A DNA stretch of 64,000 nt from Hymenobacter setariae (GTDB lineage Bacteria; Bacteroidota; Bacteroidia; Cytophagales; Hymenobacteraceae), in the NCBI RefSeq assembly GCF_007713685.1, contig NZ_VMRJ01000008.1:62001-126000 (forward strand). Reading direction: 5' to 3'. The position numbers and the translations under genes were made by a program. Below are positions 7,916 through 16,146 of this stretch, one piece after another; the first letter of the stretch is position 1; every line of letters begins with the position of its first letter. Below the pieces are notes generated by a model that was not told where the DNA came from, ran no database searches, and was given only the letters and a program-made list of their open reading frames with translations.

Positions 7916-9130
7916 TTAAGCCCGACCAAAAAACGTGTTGCGAGCCAGCGGAATGCTGGCGGCGGCCGGAGCGGCGGCGGGTGCGGTAATGCTCAGGCGA
8001 CCCTGCTGCCGCTGCTGGTTGAGTTGCTGCAACTGATTGCTAAACACCCGGTCTACTTCGGGCGCCCCGAGCGAATCGCGCAGTGATTTCTGCAGCTCAT
8101 CCTGACCGTGGAGCTTCTCCAAGGTCTGCAAGTCGCGCTGCATGGCGTGGTGCCACTGCGTGAATACTAAATGGTACTGCGGCTCACTCCACTTGTCGGC
8201 AAAGTTCTCGCTGTCGTTGCTCGGGTTTTTCACCTGGTAGCAGCCTTTCCAGTCAGGCCCCTCAATAAAGCGGGGCATCAGGGTAATGACTGCGTTCATC
8301 AAATCGAACTCCGAGTCGTACTCGCCCAGCCCAACCGCCAGCTCGTAAGCGTGCGCAGCCAGCGTGGTAATGATGATGGAGATGGGGGCATAGTCAGCCA
8401 GGCGAGGCTGCTTTTCCCGGAACGTATCGCGGTGGCGCTTCATCACCTGCACGGCGCGGCGCAGGACGCCGCGGTAAGCCTGCTGCTCGGGCAGGGGCTC
8501 CGTGGTGCCGAGGGCCACGTGGCGGGTTTCTGAAAATGATTTACTCAGGGTGGTAAACCGAGGCTTTAACTTGGCGATGTCCGTAAACCACTCGGCGTAC
8601 CCCTTTGGGTGGGAGTCTTTCCAGATGGCGAGCTTACGGTCGGGCACGTAGAGGCTGCCCCGTGGGCAGGCCGGATTGCTCACCGCTGGCGTAATATCCA
8701 GGTGAAACTCATTGGCGTAGCACAGGCGCACGCAACGTTTCATGAGCTGCACCATATGGACGTAGTCGCCATTGGCCCGTAAGCGGCCCAAAATCATCTC
8801 GTATACCTGCTCCTGCGTGTAGAGCTGCGGATGCGCCAGTTGCAGGTGGCTGATAAAGTCTACGTCGAACTCATCGCCGTGCAGCGGGCGCACGGTAGTG
8901 CCCAGGGCAAAGGAGCCCTGCCCAAACATGATGGGGTCCAGCGGCCCCAACTTCCGGCAGCCCTGCAACCAGCTACTGACGGAAGTGTAGCGTTTCTTGG
9001 CTTCCTCGTAGCGCGAAGAGGGCATTTCCAGCTCCTGGCCGAGGCGGTCGAAAATGGAATAGAGCGCCGTTTTGCGCGCGTAAATTTCGGCCGGACTTTC
9101 TTTAACCGTTAAATAATCTAAATAAGACAT
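7916..9130 (-). CDS. CD-NTase (cyclic oligonucleotide synthase) of CBASS
   Basis: 404 residues, first gene of the operon. The nucleotidyltransferase signature is complete: GQGSFALGTT at 71-79, then GDEFDVDF with the metal-binding pair at Asp89 and Asp91, and a third acid at Asp145 in FHLDITPA. The rest is the alpha-helical lobe typical of SMODS enzymes. Such enzymes make cyclic di- or trinucleotides on phage infection and so activate the SAVED effector. The active site looks intact. Residues that set base choice cannot be assigned by eye. The C terminus ends in a short Ala-rich tail and NTFFGRA, which might be the residues linked by the E2-like protein; that is a guess. Confidence 0.85.
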   Translation of the reverse strand: MSYLDYLTVKESPAEIYARKTALYSIFDRLGQELEMPSSRYEEAKKRYTSVSSWLQGCRKLGPLDPIMFGQGSFALGTTVRPLHGDEFDVDFISHLQLAHPQLYTQEQVYEMILGRLRANGDYVHMVQLMKRCVRLCYANEFHLDITPAVSNPACPRGSLYVPDRKLAIWKDSHPKGYAEWFTDIAKLKPRFTTLSKSFSETRHVALGTTEPLPEQQAYRGVLRRAVQVMKRHRDTFREKQPRLADYAPISIIITTLAAHAYELAVGLGEYDSEFDLMNAVITLMPRFIEGPDWKGCYQVKNPSNDSENFADKWSEPQYHLVFTQWHHAMQRDLQTLEKLHGQDELQKSLRDSLGAPEVDRVFSNQLQQLNQQRQQGRLSITAPAAAPAAASIPLARNTFFGRA

Positions 9131-9335
9131 AAAAGCGACGGGTTGTTACAGAGTGAGTACTCATCCTGTCGCGCAGGCAGCTGGGGCCACCGTGTTCCTG
9201 TCGTGCCTACCTCTAGCAGACAGGCATGGCAAGGTAGGGCAGCTTCCGAAAGCCACCTGCGCAAAGGCAATAAGGAGGTGCCCACCCGGCAACGGGGGGT
9301 GAGCAAAAGCCCGGGCCTCGCAACAGGGCAAAGTC

Positions 9336-9365
9336 TTGTTCCGTAACGGGAAGCCGTTACCTTTG
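9336..9365 (+). promoter_or_regulatory. Consensus Bacteroidota promoter with palindrome in the spacer
   Basis: TTG at 9336-9338, exactly 19 bases, then TACCTTTG at 9358-9365: a full match to the TTG/TAnnTTTG promoter. The spacer holds a perfect inverted repeat, GTAACGG (9343-9349), GAAG, CCGTTAC (9354-9360), which overlaps the -7 box and looks like an operator. No coding start follows; the transcript would enter the structured RNA region. Confidence 0.7.
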
Positions 9366-9371
9366 CACCCT

Positions 9372-9497
9372 CACTTAAAATAGGAAGAGAGAAGCTGCCG
9401 GGACACTACTCCCGGCCACGTAACTACGGGTCCAATCGTTGATTACTTTTCTCTTTGCCAGTCGTCGCGGCCTGCGATGACTGGTTTTTGGTTTTTT
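9372..9497 (+). ncRNA. Candidate structured small RNA, about 125 nt, own promoter and terminator
   Basis: Predicted to start about 7 bases after the promoter box and end in the T tract at 9485-9497. Three helices can be drawn. An outer stem pairs 9385-9394 (AAGAGAGAAG) with 9446-9455 (CTTTTCTCTT), one G-U pair. Inside it a hairpin pairs 9397-9403 (GCCGGGA) with 9410-9416 (TCCCGGC). The terminator hairpin pairs 9458-9468 with 9474-9484. No open frame of useful length lies in it. It sits between the CBASS operon and the Panacea gene, both read the other way. I do not recognise an RNA family; 4.5S, tmRNA and tRNA do not fit. It could be a regulatory RNA of either neighbour or an independent element. 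Confidence 0.6.
9458..9497 (+). terminator. Strong intrinsic terminator of the small RNA
   Basis: An 11-pair stem (one G-U) from 9458-9468 and 9474-9484 closes a 5-base loop, followed by TTTTT, GG and TTTTTT. It is the best intrinsic terminator in this part of the window and defines the RNA 3' end. Confidence 0.75.
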
Positions 9498-9529
9498 ATA
9501 GTGCTAATCAGGTTTTTTTAGCGTGAGAA

Positions 9530-10582
9530 TCACTGGCCCAGCGGCAGCGATTGTAAATCGAAAGCGTAGGTTTGGTAGCTGATTCGTCCGTGCTGCGCAT
9601 TGTTTTCCTGCCAGGCGCGCTCGGTATGGCTTAGGTTTTCCAGTTCAACCCGGGTCTTGCGGCCCAGGCGATGAAACACCTGTTGAATAATCTGCCGCTC
9701 GGTGTCGGTGAACACCTCAAGCCTAGCGGCCCGCGTGGCTTTGTGTACGAGTACCGGGCTGCCGTCTGAACTTTGTACCAGGCTGCTGTGAAAGCTGGCT
9801 TGCAATAGGTCTTGTTGCACCATTTCCTGCAGACGCTGTCCGTATTCCTGCGGCACGGGGCCATGTTGAATAGCGCGGTAACGCTGGCCGGTAATAGCCC
9901 GGCCGAACAGGCGGTAATGCTGAAAGTCGCAGTAAAACAGCAGCTTGAGTAGCTTTACTTTGAATAAATTATCTAAGTGCCCAAAAAAGTAAAGCACCAG
10001 TTCGGCAAACTTTTCCGGGCTCGGCACCACGTAGCCAGTATACTGGTCCGGGTCAGTCTCGGCCACAGAGAACGTGGGCGCTACAGTCAAGCCAGCAACC
10101 CGGCGCGGCGTCTGTGCGTCGAGTAGCGCGTCAATGTGGCGACGCAGCTTCTCATACTCAGTCAGCCGCAACTCCTCGCGCTTATCGCGCACAATGCCTA
10201 GAAAAGTAACTGGGTCACTGGCAAGACGCAAAATTTTAGCGTTTGAGGCGCTAGGCACCTCGCCAGCTTCGTAATTGCCGTACTGATTGGGGCCAATATC
10301 AAGCAGTAGCGCCATGCGAGCAGCCGTCAATCCGTAGCGCTCACGCATCCGAACAAGCTGCTCGGGAAACATGAATTGGTATTTTTCTCGATACTGGTTG
10401 TAGACCTGCGTGGCGTGCAATTCATCCAGCGCCGGGGTAGTAAAGCGTTGTCGCGTTACCCGGCCTTCATAATAGTAGCGGGTGAGCGAAAACTGCTCCT
10501 TGCGAAAAGTCTGCCTATCAGCTTCCTGACGGAGCATTGCCACATTATCTGGGGCAGGAGCAGGAATCTGAGAAGCAAGCAT
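9530..10582 (-). CDS. HTH regulator with Panacea (DUF4065/SocA-like) domain, antitoxin type
   Basis: 350 residues. Residues about 80-120 hold a helix-turn-helix (LTAARMALLLDIGPNQYGNYEAG). Residues about 190-300 form a Panacea domain, with LLKLLFYCDFQHYRLFG and AIQHGPVPQEYG as its landmarks. Panacea proteins act as antitoxins or chaperone-like neutralisers for many unrelated toxins, and HTH-Panacea fusions usually repress their own promoter. No toxin gene is adjacent: upstream is 640 bases of debris, downstream is the small RNA on the other strand. It may be an orphan, or it may control the RNA. An upstream palindrome and a TAnnTTTG box suggest autoregulation. Confidence 0.8.
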   Translation of the reverse strand: MLASQIPAPAPDNVAMLRQEADRQTFRKEQFSLTRYYYEGRVTRQRFTTPALDELHATQVYNQYREKYQFMFPEQLVRMRERYGLTAARMALLLDIGPNQYGNYEAGEVPSASNAKILRLASDPVTFLGIVRDKREELRLTEYEKLRRHIDALLDAQTPRRVAGLTVAPTFSVAETDPDQYTGYVVPSPEKFAELVLYFFGHLDNLFKVKLLKLLFYCDFQHYRLFGRAITGQRYRAIQHGPVPQEYGQRLQEMVQQDLLQASFHSSLVQSSDGSPVLVHKATRAARLEVFTDTERQIIQQVFHRLGRKTRVELENLSHTERAWQENNAQHGRISYQTYAFDLQSLPLGQ

Positions 10583-10651
10583 ATGGTGGCTACATTGGGA
10601 AACAGCTAACCAGTTGTTGGTTGCTACGTGTTGCCTTTATTCTGTACTTAA

Positions 10652-10700
10652 CAAAGATATGTAACTGCTACCGATAAACATCCACTAAAAAGTGGATGTT
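10652..10700 (-). promoter_or_regulatory. Promoter box and palindromic operator upstream of the Panacea gene
   Basis: Leftward reading gives a -7 box TATCTTTG at 10652-10659. Upstream is a perfect 10-base inverted repeat, AACATCCACT (10677-10686), AAAA, AGTGGATGTT (10691-10700), covering the -33 area. A repressor bound there would block the promoter; the HTH-Panacea protein is the obvious candidate. Confidence 0.55.
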
Positions 10701-10919
10701 ATGTGATTATGCCTTGTTAATTACTGATTATCAGTCAAATATTTTTTAAAACGCTTTAATTGTACATCATATATCATGAGAAAAAGCATATTGCGCACAT
10801 GTTATCTATGACGTTACCGTGTCAGTATTATGTCTTCATATTGCACATTGCCATGATATAATTTAACAAATAAGATGTTTCCTGAAACTACTTGCCGCTA
10901 GCCTGCTCAGATAATACTA

Positions 10920-11172
10920 AAAATACGGCTCACCAGAAGCGTTGTCAATTCTGGACCCACTCGGAGGATATTGCCCGCACGCAGGTCATAGTTGACGACC
11001 CGCAATTGCAAGTGGCACATTTTGGGGACTAGCAGTTGTATCTATTTGCTCACCAAACGCTGTTCGCTGTGACCAGTGGCAAATCCGACGACCTTACACC
11101 GCCATCCTGCTTACCACTGCGGCGCAGAGTATTGTCAGTACCTGATTGAAAAGCACTGCTGGGTCATCTGAG
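10920..11172 (+). pseudogene. Decayed coding fragment, family unknown
   Basis: The stretch reads as protein only in pieces on the plus strand: a frame with HSEDIARTQVIVDDPQL and VAHFGD, a TAG, then LYLFAHQTLFAVTSG, then a shifted frame with EYCQYLIEKHCWVI. The pieces look like one old gene broken by a stop and at least two shifts. I cannot name the family. The flanking 10701-10919 is AT-rich and shows no gene. Confidence 0.3.
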
Positions 11173-11221
11173 TGCTACGCGGTTCTAGAGCGCTCGTTAT
11201 TTTCATTCTGAATTTCTGAGG

Positions 11222-12443
11222 CTACCTCTGTTCCAACTGTTTCGTCAGGGCGGCAATTTCCGCTTCCAGCTCCACTGTTCGCGCTGCTTTATCCTGCTCG
11301 GAAAAAAGGGTCGCCGGGGCCTCTTGCTGCACGAATTGCAGCCGCAGCCGGGCCTCTTCGAGTTGCTGTTGCTGCGGACTCTTGGTAGCCTTGCCCTGCG
11401 AGGCTGGCTCAGCCGGATTCCCTACTACCTCACCCAGTGACTGATACACGGGCAATACGGCTTTTAATTGGCTGAGCGTGTAGGCCGCCAGCGATTTAAG
11501 GGGCTTACGGTCGGAGAGGGCGAGGCGCACTTCGTAGAGCACCTTGGTGACCAGTTGATAGGCCGTCAGGTCCGAGATAGTGTTGACTACTTCGCGGGCC
11601 TGGTATTCCTTGAGCTCAAAGTCCAGTCGCAGCCGGTCGTAAAGCGCGGGCAGCTCCTTGTATTTAGCCGCCAGAAGCTCGCGAAACTCGGTAATTTCGC
11701 CTAGGGTGAGCGCTTTTTTGGACTTGCTCAGTTCTGGCGTCTCGGCACTGCCCTGGGTGTTCGTCATTTTGAACAAAAGCGTGTCCGTCCGGCGGCCCCG
11801 CTTCTCAACGGTCACATCCACTGCCCAGCCAATGGTCTGAAACTCCAGGAGGGCGGGTTTCAGCACGTAGCGGTTGAAGTCGTTCCAAAGGGGATAGATA
11901 TCGGAATTTTCCCCAAACAACCACTCGCGCAGCTGCTCGAACGAAATAGGCTCCTGCCAGGTCTGGTTGTGGTAGCTGCGCAGAATCCAGAACAGGCGCT
12001 GACTGTGGGCACTTTGTAAGTGTTAGTAGTGATTCCAGCTCTACGGTGGTGAACTTGCCGGCGAGGCCGAGCAAATACTCCTTCAGAATAGGGTTGAACT
12101 GGCCAGTGACCAGGCTCGTGCCCTCATCCAGGGTGATGATGGTGAAGAGTGGAATGGCATCACTACGTCGCTTCCCCTTGCTCTTATCGTGCGTGATGAG
12201 CGGCTGGGTAAGCCGGGCGCGAGCTTCGTGCAGCACCGTGTATTGGCTACCCCCGTTGCGTGAGCTGGTCGTCACATCATTAAAATGCACGGAAAACTCC
12301 AGCGAATCCTCCTTCTGGTGCAGGCACCCCAGTGCCAGCGCAAACAACCGGGCCTCGATGTTGCTGAGGTATAGCGGAAAGCGAATGATAGTATTGCTCA
12401 GAAATGCGACTTCGTGGAGCTTGGTGGTCTAGAACCCTTTCAT
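11222..12443 (-). pseudogene. repB: Plasmid replication initiator (Rep_3/RepB type), broken
   Basis: The start ATG at 12443 is followed by a TAG at codon 5 (12429-12431). The same frame then reads a good N-terminal winged-helix domain (NTIIRFPLYLSNIEARLFALALG ending EYLLGLAGKFTTVELESLLTL). Near 12015 the frame must shift for the protein to continue as SAHSQRLFWILRSYHNQTW and EQLREWLFGENSDIYPLWNDF, the second winged helix, which ends at 11222 in a coiled coil. So one nonsense change and one frameshift inactivate it. Iterons lie directly upstream, as in iteron-controlled plasmids. Family assignment is strong; loss of function is inferred from the two lesions. Confidence 0.8.
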
Positions 12444-12461
12444 GGGTGAATGAGTCAAACT

Positions 12462-12619
12462 AGGGAAGGAATGCCGCAGACTAAGGAAAAAATTAACATC
12501 TTTCCCTACTCAACGGCATTTCTTCCTCAGTTCACGGCATTTCTTCCTTACTTCAACGGCATCTTTTCCTTAGCTCACGGCATTCCTTCCTTAGTAGCGC
12601 GGCATTCATTCCTCTTTCA
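12462..12619 (+). repeat. Iterons of a Rep_3-type plasmid origin
   Basis: Five direct copies of a unit beginning (A/G)CGGCATTNNTTCCT start at 12513, 12534, 12556, 12577 and 12599, a spacing of 21, 22, 21 and 22 bases, or two helical turns. A sixth copy in the opposite orientation lies at 12462-12475, 19 bases before the rep start, where Rep would repress its own gene. The array and its place next to rep mark it as the replication origin. Confidence 0.85.
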
Positions 12620-13086
12620 ATGCCGGCAATTATCTGAAGATAAGTAAGTTATGATACCCTTAAACAAGTAAAGAATTTATAAAAACCCAAAACAGGGCGA
12701 GTCGATTTTTTTTAAGGTGATAATCAAGGACTTTCAGACAAGTTGTGTTGCGAAGCAGAATGATAGTGCAGGCGAGAGCTTCGTAAGGTGGCGGATTGAT
12801 GTATGTACATTATTTGCGATTTTTCAATAAGAATTTTGTTGGTATCCAATTCTTTTTCTCCTCATAATCACCTCATTCTGCCCGTCCGCTTGGACTTCTA
12901 AATTGAAGGGGTACCTGTCCGCAGATTCTTTTCGCAAGGCGCAAAAGCTATTCGCTATTTTCTGAAAGCATCATCACTCAGCCGCAAAGTGCGTTTGCAT
13001 TCCCGTAACGAGGTCGGTAAATCAGAAACGATGGCCGCTTCAAGTACCGGAACGATTGATAGTAGTTCCTCACCACACACGGTTCG
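12620..13086. other. Gene-free stretch next to the iterons, AT-rich in its first half
   Basis: No credible gene. 12650-12860 is AT-rich with an A/T run near 12700-12715 and could be the unwinding element of the old origin. The remainder shows only short, unconvincing frames. Confidence 0.4.
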
Positions 13087-13581
13087 TTAGCGGGCAGCGT
13101 ACAGCACATTCGGTTGGCCAGCTTGAGAATGCCCACCCTGACTTAGCTGAAGCATTCGCTGGTTTTTGGCCTGTTCCAGATTGTCGATGAAGCCAATCAC
13201 TACCTCGCGCTGCATGCCCTTGGTTTCGAAGCTTAGGCGGGTTCCCCCGTCGGAGGCAATGCTGACCACATGATATCGCGAGGCGAAATAGGCGATAAGC
13301 AACACGCCACCAAGTAGTAGCAGCAAGGCTACGATGCCCGGCTCGACCCGCTGAAACAACGCGAGTACGCCGCTCACCGCTAGCAGTGCCCCAACCAGCA
13401 CTAGCCACGGGTGACTGAGGTAGCGAATTTCACAGGAGCTGACTTTTTCCAGCATCATAGACACAATATGTGCGGCCGAGCCACTGGCCCGGTGCAGCCG
13501 CACCCGGTGCGTAGTAAGACTGACAACTTGGTTGGGTGACTGGTGCAACAGGCGCTCACCGTCGAGTAAGGATAACTCCAT
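13087..13581 (-). CDS. Small membrane protein with a bacterial PH-like domain
   Basis: 164 residues from the ATG at 13581; in-frame ATGs at 13620 and 13638 add a Thr/Pro-rich tail with no family look. It starts MELSLLDGERLLHQSP, the typical opening of bacterial PH domains, with VVSLTTHRVRLH as the second strand. Two hydrophobic helices follow (WLVLVGALLAVSGVLALF and GIVALLLLLGGVLLIAYFA), then a soluble C-terminal part. Probably an inner-membrane protein of unknown role. It stands alone between plasmid debris and a terminator. Confidence 0.65.
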   Translation of the reverse strand: MELSLLDGERLLHQSPNQVVSLTTHRVRLHRASGSAAHIVSMMLEKVSSCEIRYLSHPWLVLVGALLAVSGVLALFQRVEPGIVALLLLLGGVLLIAYFASRYHVVSIASDGGTRLSFETKGMQREVVIGFIDNLEQAKNQRMLQLSQGGHSQAGQPNVLYAAR

Positions 13582-13873
13582 AGAAAAGGAAATTTGAGTA
13601 GGCGTAGTAAAAGAAGGCATAGGCAGGCGGGTTTGCAACCTCGGCTCCTAGAAGCTTGGTTGCTGGGCTACGTCAAGGGCAACTTGGCGGATGTTTAATT
13701 AATAGCCCAGCAACTGAAAGCAAACAATGCCCGAGCCACCGAGCACTATCATCGCGAGAGCGGCGGGCTCTTCAGCCTTATGCAATGAGTTGAGTAGCTC
13801 GATTGGGGACGGCTTCGAGGATTAAATTTGAACCAGTGCGCCTCATCCTAGTAGTGAAGCACTAGCAACATGC
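13582..13873. other. Gene-poor stretch
   Basis: Contains the 5' side of the PH-domain gene and no convincing frame or repeat. It ends at the terminator hairpin at 13874. Confidence 0.3.
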
Positions 13874-13906
13874 AAAAAGACCTTGTCGCTTCGGCAAGGT
13901 CTTTTT
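13874..13906. terminator. Bidirectional intrinsic terminator
   Basis: AAAAAGACCTTG (13874-13885) pairs perfectly with CAAGGTCTTTTT (13895-13906) across a 9-base loop. The A tract on one side and the T tract on the other make it work in both directions. For leftward transcription it would terminate the zinc-finger gene that ends at 13933. Confidence 0.8.
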
Positions 13907-13932
13907 CTGTGCCCATCAGGTAAGGCCACCGC

Positions 13933-14268
13933 CTACACGGGCGGTGGCCGAAGCAAGGCCAGCAACTGCTGCTGCAGCTGTTCCATCGCCGTCAGGCGCT
14001 CGGCTAGCTGCCCGATAGCAGCGAGTACTTCCTCATTCGTTGGAACCGGCTGATTGACAGCTACGGCGGTGGGCGTGCGCCCGCGCTCTTTGCGCCGGCG
14101 GGCTTTGGTGGCCGACTGGCTTTCGAGCGGATGGGCCCGCCCCGCCCGTTGGTTGCAGGCCGCTACCCGGCAGGGGCTGCCGCAGTATTTCTGCACCCAC
14201 CGCTTCTTGGGAACAAACTTTCGCCGGCAGTATTCACAGGCAATTTGGGAGTTGTCGAGGAGTGACAA
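13933..14268 (-). CDS. Small zinc-finger protein of plasmid type
   Basis: 111 residues. The N terminus has a treble-clef-like Cys set, CEYCRRKFVPKKRWVQKYC then GSPCRVAAC, in a very basic context. The middle is Arg/Lys-rich (ATKARRRKERGR), and the C terminus is a short leucine/glutamine coiled coil (LTAMEQLQQQLLALL). Such proteins often bind nucleic acid. Proximity to the rep remnant suggests a plasmid maintenance or mobilisation gene, but no relaxase is present, so the role is unknown. A strong terminator follows its stop. Confidence 0.6.
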   Translation of the reverse strand: MSLLDNSQIACEYCRRKFVPKKRWVQKYCGSPCRVAACNQRAGRAHPLESQSATKARRRKERGRTPTAVAVNQPVPTNEEVLAAIGQLAERLTAMEQLQQQLLALLRPPPV

Positions 14269-14766
14269 AGGTGTTTAGCGTTAATACCAATTGCAAGTAA
14301 CGAAAACGCAAATGGTGTCCTATGATTCATTGCGCGGCCATCGCAGGTTTGTGGCGATGAATCTACACAGAGTTTCTGCCCCGCCCCGCTGGCGAGCTGC
14401 CTTCCGACAAGCTCCTGATAGAGTTGCGCCTGCTCCCCCTGCTAAACCGCGCTTGCAGCCCCCTTAATAAGGTGGGTAATAGGCGTTATTTATCAGTAAG
14501 TAATTGCTGTAAGGATAGTTACGTAGTTGTGGGTATCTAACAAATCGCCGTTGCTGCTGGCTCACCTTTGTAAGCGCCCTGCTGGCTGGCCCGGCCATTT
14601 TTCTGCTATCCAAAAAAAAGTTTGCCTTTTATTCCCTCGAACCCTGCCGGCGAGGCTGCCTAGAGACTACTTACCCGTGTCGGGGCGGATTAACGCCCCT
14701 TCGCATAAACTGATTTTCCACCTCCTACCACCGGGCTGGTGCCCGGCTTTATACAAACGCAACCCA
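14269..14766. other. Gene-free stretch of about 500 bases
   Basis: No convincing gene. A longer frame reading into the gene at 14767 begins at 14527, but its first 80 residues have no protein character (Trp, Cys and Pro scattered at random), so the real start is put at 14767. I see no clear promoter box or hairpin. Confidence 0.4.
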
Positions 14767-15018
14767 ATGAGCACGAAGAAAATTGCCCTTTACACGGCGC
14801 TGTTTGCCCTGGCGGCCGGTATGCTATTCACCTGCTACCGAGGAGTGCAGCTCTACCACGAAGTTGCCCGGCCTCCGGTGCTGGTTGCAAATGCAGCGGC
14901 CCCCGCCGTGCAACCGGGAAAGCAGGTTACGACCTACACCTTTTCGGTCGTTCGGGAGGTGGTGGTGCCGTCTGCGCCGGTTGCAGTACCTCGGCGCGCT
15001 CCCCGCCGCCACAAGTAG
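14767..15018 (+). CDS. Short exported or membrane-anchored protein
   Basis: 83 residues. MSTKKIALYTALFALAAGML is a basic start followed by a hydrophobic helix, either a signal peptide or an anchor. The rest is Ala/Pro/Val-rich and ends in a strongly basic tail (PRRAPRRHK). No family recognised. It is the only plus-strand gene of this part and is convergent with the gene ending at 15052. Confidence 0.5.
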   Translation: MSTKKIALYTALFALAAGMLFTCYRGVQLYHEVARPPVLVANAAAPAVQPGKQVTTYTFSVVREVVVPSAPVAVPRRAPRRHK

Positions 15019-15051
15019 GTGAGCGCGCAGCATATAGGCCGGGGTGGACAC

Positions 15052-15318
15052 TCAGGGAAGCGTGGTGCTGACCAGATGACTACGAGCTTCTGCGGCGCCC
15101 TGCTGCGTTTCGTGCTGCACGTAATATTCCAGCTGCGTTCCCGGTGCGAAGACATCGGTATCCAGGTAAGGCGAGCGGGTGTTCACGGCCACCTGCTGCC
15201 AAGGGCCGGCCGCACCGCCCACCCGGCGGAAAACGTGGGCCACTTCCAGCAGTTCTTTGGAGAAGGCTAGGTGGCGGCCTTCCGGCGTCAGGGTGAGGTC
15301 AATTTTGACGGGGTGCAT
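15052..15318 (-). CDS. Small hypothetical protein, fibronectin-III-like strands
   Basis: 88 residues. The second half reads as beta strands with RSPYLDTDVFAPGTQLEYYV, a pattern seen in small Fn3-like proteins of Bacteroidota that carry SPY-DT and a Tyr-rich strand. It starts 39 bases after the ZIP-like gene stop and may be the last gene of the metal operon. No function is proposed. Confidence 0.5.
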   Translation of the reverse strand: MHPVKIDLTLTPEGRHLAFSKELLEVAHVFRRVGGAAGPWQQVAVNTRSPYLDTDVFAPGTQLEYYVQHETQQGAAEARSHLVSTTLP

Positions 15319-15357
15319 AAAACATGTATAAGCTGTGTGGACGTGCTACTATATGGG

Positions 15358-16146
15358 TCAGGCAACCATGCCCAATAGCAGAAACAGGAGAAAGCCCACA
15401 AAGAAAGCTAGCGTGAGCAGTGGCGTTTCCGCTTCCTCATGGGCTTCGGTCAACAGTTCTTCGGTGACCAGGAACAGCAGGGCGGCCAGGCCAAAGAAAA
15501 GCACTATTTCGATCAGGTTACCGGTGGCCCCGCGCAGCACGGTGGTGCCGATGCCCGCCCCAACGAGTAGCATCAGAGAGGTACCCGCCACGATGGCCAC
15601 GGCCCGGCCCTTGCCGTGCCCGCCATCGCGCAGCTCCACAGCCGTGGCTAGACCTAGCGACAGTAGCTCAATGGTGAGCGCGATGGCCAAGAGGGTGCCC
15701 TCCTTCGCGCCCGCCGCGAAGCCGATGCCCAGCAGCAGCCCGTCAATGAGAATGTCGATGCCGATAGCCACCAGCAGGCCCCACGGCAGCGGCGAGGTGC
15801 CGGCGGAATTTATCGGGGCCGCGTCCGGCCCGGCCGGCAGCTCCGGGTCGGTTTCCGACTGCTTTTCCAGGCGCTGGGTGAAGTAGCGCAGCCCGAGCAT
15901 GGTGGCTACACCGAGGCCAAAGCCTAAGACGACCTCGTAGGGCGCATGGTGCTGCACGATGTCGGGCAGCAGCTCCACGGCAACCACGGAGAAGATAACG
16001 CCCGCCGCAAAGTGCAGGATGGCGCTGCGTAGCTTGGGGCCAGGGGCGCACCACACGGCCAGCGCCGCGCCGGCAATCATAACTACGGCCGGTAGGAGCG
16101 AAAAGCCAAGCAGGGTTGGCCAGGCGGGAGAAGCGGCAGGTATCAT
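15358..16146 (-). CDS. ZIP-family-like metal permease with altered metal motifs
   Basis: 262 residues from the ATG at 16146, whose first bases overlap the stop of the preceding gene (ATGA). Seven to eight membrane helices. An early HFAAGVIFSVVAVELLPDI helix and two central helices, GIDILIDGLLLG and LTIELLSLGLATAVEL, are where ZIP proteins bind metal. Here Asp and Glu stand where His and Glu of the usual HxxxEG appear, so the specificity may differ. The linker between helices 3 and 4 is acidic. It sits in an operon with a P1B ATPase and CzcBA, so zinc or a similar divalent ion is the likely substrate. Confidence 0.75.
   Translation of the reverse strand: MIPAASPAWPTLLGFSLLPAVVMIAGAALAVWCAPGPKLRSAILHFAAGVIFSVVAVELLPDIVQHHAPYEVVLGFGLGVATMLGLRYFTQRLEKQSETDPELPAGPDAAPINSAGTSPLPWGLLVAIGIDILIDGLLLGIGFAAGAKEGTLLAIALTIELLSLGLATAVELRDGGHGKGRAVAIVAGTSLMLLVGAGIGTTVLRGATGNLIEIVLFFGLAALLFLVTEELLTEAHEEAETPLLTLAFFVGFLLFLLLGMVA

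Noticed and set aside
9372..9497. The small RNA as a tRNA, tmRNA, 4.5S RNA or retron RNA
   Set aside because: No acceptor stem or T-loop, no tag frame, no SRP loop sequence, and no reverse transcriptase in the window.
10701..10919. AT-rich segment as a replication origin
   Set aside because: No iterons or DnaA-like boxes were seen; the real iteron array is at 12.5 kb.
12450..12647. 65-residue plus-strand frame
   Set aside because: It is the translation of the iteron array; the Phe/Leu/His repeats come from the DNA repeat.
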